Assembly: GCA_003508835.1 (NCBI GenBank)
Contig: PUFA01000203.1
Span: 2,014,501 to 2,078,500, forward strand
Length of the DNA: 64,000 nt
Source of the DNA: Eonycteris spelaea
Taxonomy: Eukaryota; Chordata; Mammalia; Chiroptera; Pteropodidae
Reading direction: 5' to 3'
Every line of letters starts with the position of its first letter. Within the stretch, counting starts at the first letter, position 1. The position numbers and the translations under genes are program-made. Under the pieces are notes generated by a model. The model did no database searches. It worked only from the letters and a program-made list of their open reading frames with translations, and was not told the DNA's origin. Below, one piece after another: positions 60,301 through 64,000 of this stretch.

Positions 60301-61441
60301 CCAAACAGGTGAGCCTGTCTCTGGCTCTGGGCCGGGCTCGGTGGGTTTCACCATGCACACCTGTGGGTCGGGTGCGGGCAGGGCGTGCGCCTGCTGACCG
60401 CTCTGGGGGCGCGAGCCAGGGCTTTCCAGGTGCAGCTCCTTGCCGGAGAGCAGGCGTCTGGTTGCCAGGGACTCTCCTCACTGCTTTGTCCCTGCTTCCC
60501 AGGGCTGGAGCAGCGCCTACTCGATAGAGTCGGTGATCATGCAGATCAGTGCCACGCTGGTGAAGGGGAAGGCACGGGTGCAGTTCGGAGCCAACAAAGT
60601 GAGGAGCCGGGACCAGATGCAGCTTGGGCCACGAGCAGACCAAGGCTGCCTTCTCGGGGACAAGGGGATGAGGCCGCTGGGCTGGTGGCATCGGAAGAGG
60701 GGCCTGGGACACCCACAGCGGGAACAGGGGCATGCTGGGACTAGGGAGGGCCCCGGTCTGGGGAGGGCAGGCTGTGGGACTGCTCCCGAGGGACGAGGGA
60801 CAGCCAGGTGGGGCGTGTTTCGTATGCTGACAGCACTGGGTCGGGAGCTCGGACTCCTGGGAGTCTGGGCCGCAGGCAAGGGACGGTGAGGCCACCGGCG
60901 GCCATGGCCTGACTTGGTGGCTTCCTCTCCCCAGTCTCAATACAGTCTGACAAGAGCACAGCAGTCCTACAAGTCCTTGGTGCAGATCCACGAAAAAAAT
61001 GGTGAGGCTGGAGCCGGGCCCGAGGTTCCCTCTCCGGCCGAATGGCCAGTGGCCCTGCATTTGCTGTCTGCGCCTGTCAGCCCAGCACTGCCGTGTCCCC
61101 AGAGCAGGGCTGGAGGCGGCTCCATCCACAGCCTCTCCTCCCTGCAAAGCAGTGGCGTTGTGCCGCCCGTAGACGCGGCGCGGCCCCTCCCCCACCACTG
61201 TGAGAAAGCCTGTCCCCCCTCTGCCACCTCAGGCTGGGCACGTCACCTCCTCCTCATCTCCGGTAGGCAGGTGTTCGGCTGCCTGCCCACCTGCTCTCCC
61301 GGCCCCAGAAGCTCTTCCTGGGACCTCTCTGTAACCCTGGTGACGTCGGTGGTCAGGGCTGGGAGGCGGCGTCAGCCTCCACCTCACTGTCTTCTCGGGT
61401 CTCTCCGCAGGCTGGTACACACCCCAAAGGAAGATGGCTAA
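54066..61441 (+). CDS. UBE2Q1: UBE2Q1, E2 ubiquitin-conjugating enzyme (joined exons)
   Basis: UBE2Q1 accepts ubiquitin from E1 on a cysteine and passes it to targets or E3s. Thirteen exons: 54066-54385, 56434-56538, 56826-56930, 57452-57502, 58978-59118, 59350-59434, 59680-59740, 59901-59991, 60100-60158, 60260-60308, 60503-60598, 60935-61001 and 61411-61441. Seen in order: a glutamine/glycine/proline-rich N-terminus, an RWD-like region ([19 protein letters not shown]), an acidic stretch ([17 protein letters not shown]), then the UBC fold with [14 protein letters not shown] and the catalytic cysteine in [15 protein letters not shown] (TGC at 60285-60287). The end WYTPPKEDG needs one C restored near 61424; three G/C bases also seem lost in exon 1. 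All other exons are in frame and nearly identical to the mammalian protein. Confidence 0.95.
56434..56538 (+). CDS. UBE2Q1: UBE2Q1 exon 2
   Basis: 35 codons: [20 protein letters not shown], then [15 protein letters not shown]. Clean CAG acceptor and GTGAGG donor. Confidence 0.96.
56826..56930 (+). CDS. UBE2Q1: UBE2Q1 exon 3
   Basis: 35 codons: [20 protein letters not shown], then [15 protein letters not shown]. Frame intact. Confidence 0.96.
57452..57502 (+). CDS. UBE2Q1: UBE2Q1 exon 4
   Basis: 17 codons: [17 protein letters not shown], the acidic stretch. Confidence 0.95.
57955..58160 (+). repeat. MIR SINE
   Basis: Plus-strand MIR: 'acagtatagcaattaagaac', 'gcttcagagccaaacagaat', 'cagcttcatctgtgaaatgg'. 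In UBE2Q1 intron 4. Confidence 0.85.
58978..59118 (+). CDS. UBE2Q1: UBE2Q1 exon 5
   Basis: 47 codons: [20 protein letters not shown], then [20 protein letters not shown] and QRQDYLN. Donor GTACGT. Confidence 0.96.
59350..59434 (+). CDS. UBE2Q1: UBE2Q1 exon 6
   Basis: 85 nt: [20 protein letters not shown], then YRSQSFKG. Start of the UBC domain, helix 1. Confidence 0.96.
59680..59740 (+). CDS. UBE2Q1: UBE2Q1 exon 7
   Basis: 61 nt: [22 protein letters not shown] beta strands; frame intact. Confidence 0.96.
59901..59991 (+). CDS. UBE2Q1: UBE2Q1 exon 8
   Basis: 91 nt: [20 protein letters not shown], then [10 protein letters not shown]. Confidence 0.96.
60100..60158 (+). CDS. UBE2Q1: UBE2Q1 exon 9
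   Basis: 59 nt: [20 protein letters not shown], the proline-rich strand that precedes the active site of E2 enzymes. Confidence 0.96.
60260..60308 (+). CDS. UBE2Q1: UBE2Q1 exon 10: catalytic cysteine
   Basis: 49 nt: [16 protein letters not shown]. The Cys codon at 60285-60287 is the ubiquitin-accepting residue. Confidence 0.97.
60503..60598 (+). CDS. UBE2Q1: UBE2Q1 exon 11
   Basis: 96 nt: [20 protein letters not shown], then [12 protein letters not shown]. Confidence 0.96.
60935..61001 (+). CDS. UBE2Q1: UBE2Q1 exon 12
   Basis: 67 nt: [20 protein letters not shown], then KN and the first base of the next Gly codon. Confidence 0.96.
61411..61441 (+). CDS. UBE2Q1: UBE2Q1 exon 13, C-terminus
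   Basis: Encodes GWYTP, then a C run that is one base short (61422-61425); with that base the end reads PKEDG and TAA (61439-61441). As written the frame passes the stop. Confidence 0.88.
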
Positions 61442-63075
61442 CCCCGGAGTGTCGTCCCCTCCCTCCTTCCCCAGGCACCACTGGACCAATTACCTTTGAA
61501 TGCTGTATTTGGATCTCACGCCGCCTCTGTGGTTCCCTCCCTCGTTTTTCCTGGACGTGATAGCTCTGCCTCTCGCAGGACAGTGATGGCTATTCTAAAC
61601 GCTAAGGAAAAAACCAACACAACCGTTTCCAAGTGCTCAAGACTGACTTAACAGACCAACCAACCACCTGGCTGGAACCCTCGCTAGCAGGCATTCTTAT
61701 AAGAGAAACTTTCGAGCCTCCTTATATTGCTGGAAACTCAGCTGTGCTCCAGACTAGAGCCTCCTTACCTATGCTATGGATTTTTAATTTATTTTCTCTT
61801 ATTTCATGTACACTGCTTTTTTTGGTTACAGTGTATGATGGATGTGTATGGAAAAAAATGTATCTTTGGGAAAACAATTACAGTTTGTTAATTTGAAGAG
61901 GCTGGTCTTGACTCTATTTTTATTCCCACCTCCCGCCCCCTCCCCCGAACGACTTGGGCGGTGGGGGAGGGGTACCCTGGTAGAGGTGAGAGGCGGTTCA
62001 GCTGCTACAGCCAGAGAAGAGTGGGCGAAGCCCCCACCCGCCCACCCCAGGTCTCTGAAGGCCGCGGAGCCACCGATGCCCTTTGGAGTGCAGAGCCTCG
62101 CCAGCTGGGCGGTGCCCGTGACTCTCAGGACTGCTCTTCTAAGAACACGGATGACACAGCATCACAGCCCGGCCCACGGAACTGTTTCTGCGTAAACGGA
62201 TGGGGACGGGGTCCGCAGGGCGCCCGCGGCAGCCCCGGGCCAGCGGCGGTGTTGGCCTGGGGCGCACGGGGGGTGTTCGCCGGTAGCATCTTCGCTCACC
62301 CTCCCTTGCGTCACACGGTCCCATCAGAGGACACGGGCACAGCTCTGAGCAAAGCTGTTCGGAGAACTGTGGATTCCTTCAAGCCCCTCCCTCACGGGGG
62401 GTCCTGTGGAGGGGTTTGCTTGAGGGAGTTGCATGCACCCGTGTCTTCACCCCAAGCTCTGGGACCTGGCCGGGGGGCAAGGGGGTTCTGCTGAGCTGGA
62501 CCCAGGGCGCTGTGTTGCCTGTATGCACTGTTTTAAGGTACGGGCATGACGTCCGCGTACGGCACCTGCTGCACCCCGCCATCGGTAAGCTCGCTTTGGG
62601 GCTGACGCAGCCTCTTAGGACAGACTGCGCCTGCAGACTGGACGATGCTTGCAGTGACAGTCCAGGGGCGGCCGGTGGAGACGCTTGTCTAGAAAGGGGT
62701 CCAGACAGATGCCCGGGGCGGCAGAGGGCTCGTGTGCGCTTCATTCTCAGCACAGCCCCGTTCCGTTGGGGGCTCACGTCTCGCCGCTTAAGGCGACGGA
62801 GGCCCCCCAACACTGCGCTAACTCTGCCCACAGCCACCCGATGACGGGGTGCCAACGGACGCCGAGGGTTCCACAAAGCGGGGACCCAAGGGGCAAACGT
62901 TGGCAGAGCTGAAACCTGGTTCCTGTAGCCCAGGCTGAATGTAGGCTGCGTGGTCAGTAATGGTCCTGCGAGCTGTCTGTCCTCTGCGCAATGTATTTTG
63001 TAATGTATTTTTCTCATCTACCAAAGGATGAAACGAATAAAATTATTTAAATAGTTTGGCTCTAATAAAATTATT
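61442..63075 (+). other. UBE2Q1: UBE2Q1 3' untranslated region
   Basis: About 1.6 kb from the stop codon to two AATAAA signals at 63036 and 63064. The block 61560-61900 is AT-rich. No other gene was seen. Confidence 0.75.
63036..63069 (+). terminator. UBE2Q1: tandem UBE2Q1 poly(A) signals
   Basis: AATAAA at 63036-63041 and again at 63064-63069, each followed by ATTATTTAAA, so the signal and its flank seem duplicated. Confidence 0.75.
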
Positions 63076-63156
63076 TAAAGAAACAACGGGGGCCATGTCG
63101 TCCCCGTGAGCTGTACACACCCCCACTTTTTTGGTCCAACCTAACCTCCTTTTTAT

Positions 63157-63173
63157 GACCCTAAGTTAGGGTC
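63157..63173. repeat. perfect inverted repeat, 8-bp arms
   Basis: GACCCTAAGTTAGGGTC, arms of 8 bp around a single G, about 90 bp beyond the UBE2Q1 poly(A) signals. A direct repeat of TAATGAAGTTACACAT follows (63175-63210). Confidence 0.8.
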
Positions 63174-63210
63174 CTAATGAAGTTACACATCAGTGTAATG
63201 AAGTTACACA

Positions 63211-64000
63211 TTTTCTTCAAAAAGAAAAACCGTATCTTCCTGAGCCAATTTTCTTCACGCCTCTAAGAAGGCAAAGAGCAATGAAACAAGCTAGCCCACC
63301 CCTCAGGTAGGGGTGGCTGGGCAGGAATCCGTCGCCCCAAATTCGTGAAACATGCCGACATTTATTCACCATGGTGATGGCTCATTGGACAAATGACTCT
63401 ACGGTGGAGCACCAAGCGGCATCCCTCCACCACCAGCATCCACGAGGGCAACTCCCATCACGCTCTGGGTGCAAAGAAGAGACAGGAAAGAAACACACGG
63501 CCGCCAGAGGCTTTCCACCTCGTGGAAGCATCTGATGTTTGGTTCAAGGCAAATCAGGACGTCGCTGTCTGCTGAGAGGCGCGAGCTTAGGGTAAAAGCA
63601 AATGGGAATCAAACCAATAGTGGGCACCAGTGTGGCCTTTGTCAGCCCCGAGGCCTCAAGAGCAAAAGGGAGACGAGAGGGCGGGGCACACAGAGGAGTG
63701 GGACGGTGCTGATGGGACCACGCCACTCAAACTCCTCACGCTTCAGGAGGTGTGACTGGAAGGGAAGGGAGCGTCTCAGTGGGGGAGGCACCGCCCCGTG
63801 GGGAGGGACCCCGTCCCCCGCCAGTCCACCTGACCCATCCTCCATAACGCTGTTCTAATGCCTGTAAATCTGCAGACCCAGGCCTGGCGGTGGCCTGCAG
63901 CCCAGACCCCGGGGCAGGAGGGGAGCGAGAATGTCCCAGTGAGACACGGGGTCATTACCTCCAAGTTCAAAGCACCAGTGATTGTCCCTCTGAGAATGCG
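63211..64000. other. downstream flank, no exon recognised
   Basis: No supported exon. A minus-strand AATAAA (63366-63361) could be the poly(A) signal of a convergent neighbour; in human, TDRD10 ends close to UBE2Q1 in this orientation. That link rests on synteny only. Confidence 0.3.

Overview
This is nuclear DNA from a placental mammal. It carries three intron-containing protein genes whose exons, splice sites and reading frames match well-known vertebrate families, plus ordinary old mammalian repeats (MIR, L2, L1 3' ends, a MER1-like hAT fragment, LTR remnants). The gene set and relative orientations (ADAR +, CHRNB2 -, UBE2Q1 +) are those of human 1q21.3, read in reverse. A full-length 5S rRNA-derived SINE with target-site duplications sits at 41972-42226. 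Such SINEs are reported from Old World fruit bats (Pteropodidae), so a megabat is my best guess for the source; this is inference, not proof.

Layout. 1-3.4 kb: intergenic, with a probable solo LTR, L1 pieces and an ERVL-MaLR-like LTR. 3.3-4.3 kb: CpG island with CRE, E-box and GC boxes and a splice donor at 3588, the likely constitutive first exon (1B) of ADAR. 16.5-17.5 kb: second CpG island, with an ISRE and the short coding exon 1A, the interferon-inducible start of ADAR p150. 20.6-33.3 kb: ADAR exons 2-15 (two Z-DNA-binding domains, three dsRNA-binding domains, the deaminase domain), with 3'UTR to about 35.5 kb. 35.5-40.4 kb: the gap between convergent ADAR and CHRNB2, including CHRNB2 3'UTR. 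40.4-47.8 kb: CHRNB2 (neuronal nicotinic receptor beta-2 subunit), six exons on the minus strand, with a perfect RE1/NRSE at 47897-47917. 48.3-53.4 kb: repeat-rich intergenic DNA. 53.4-61.4 kb: CpG-island promoter and 13 exons of UBE2Q1, an E2 ubiquitin-conjugating enzyme, with 3'UTR to about 63.07 kb. 63.1-64 kb: unassigned.

The three genes are neighbours but not functionally linked: ADAR edits double-stranded RNA, CHRNB2 forms an acetylcholine-gated channel, and UBE2Q1 passes on ubiquitin.

Two unusual things stand out. First, a minisatellite of about 47 bp starts exactly at the end of ADAR exon 2 and copies the exon end plus its 5' splice site about 20 times (22000-22945). Second, all three genes carry single-base gains or losses, mostly in G/C runs, that break conserved frames. 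That pattern points to consensus errors in the assembly rather than dead genes, so exon coordinates are reliable but an uninterrupted translation is not possible in several exons.
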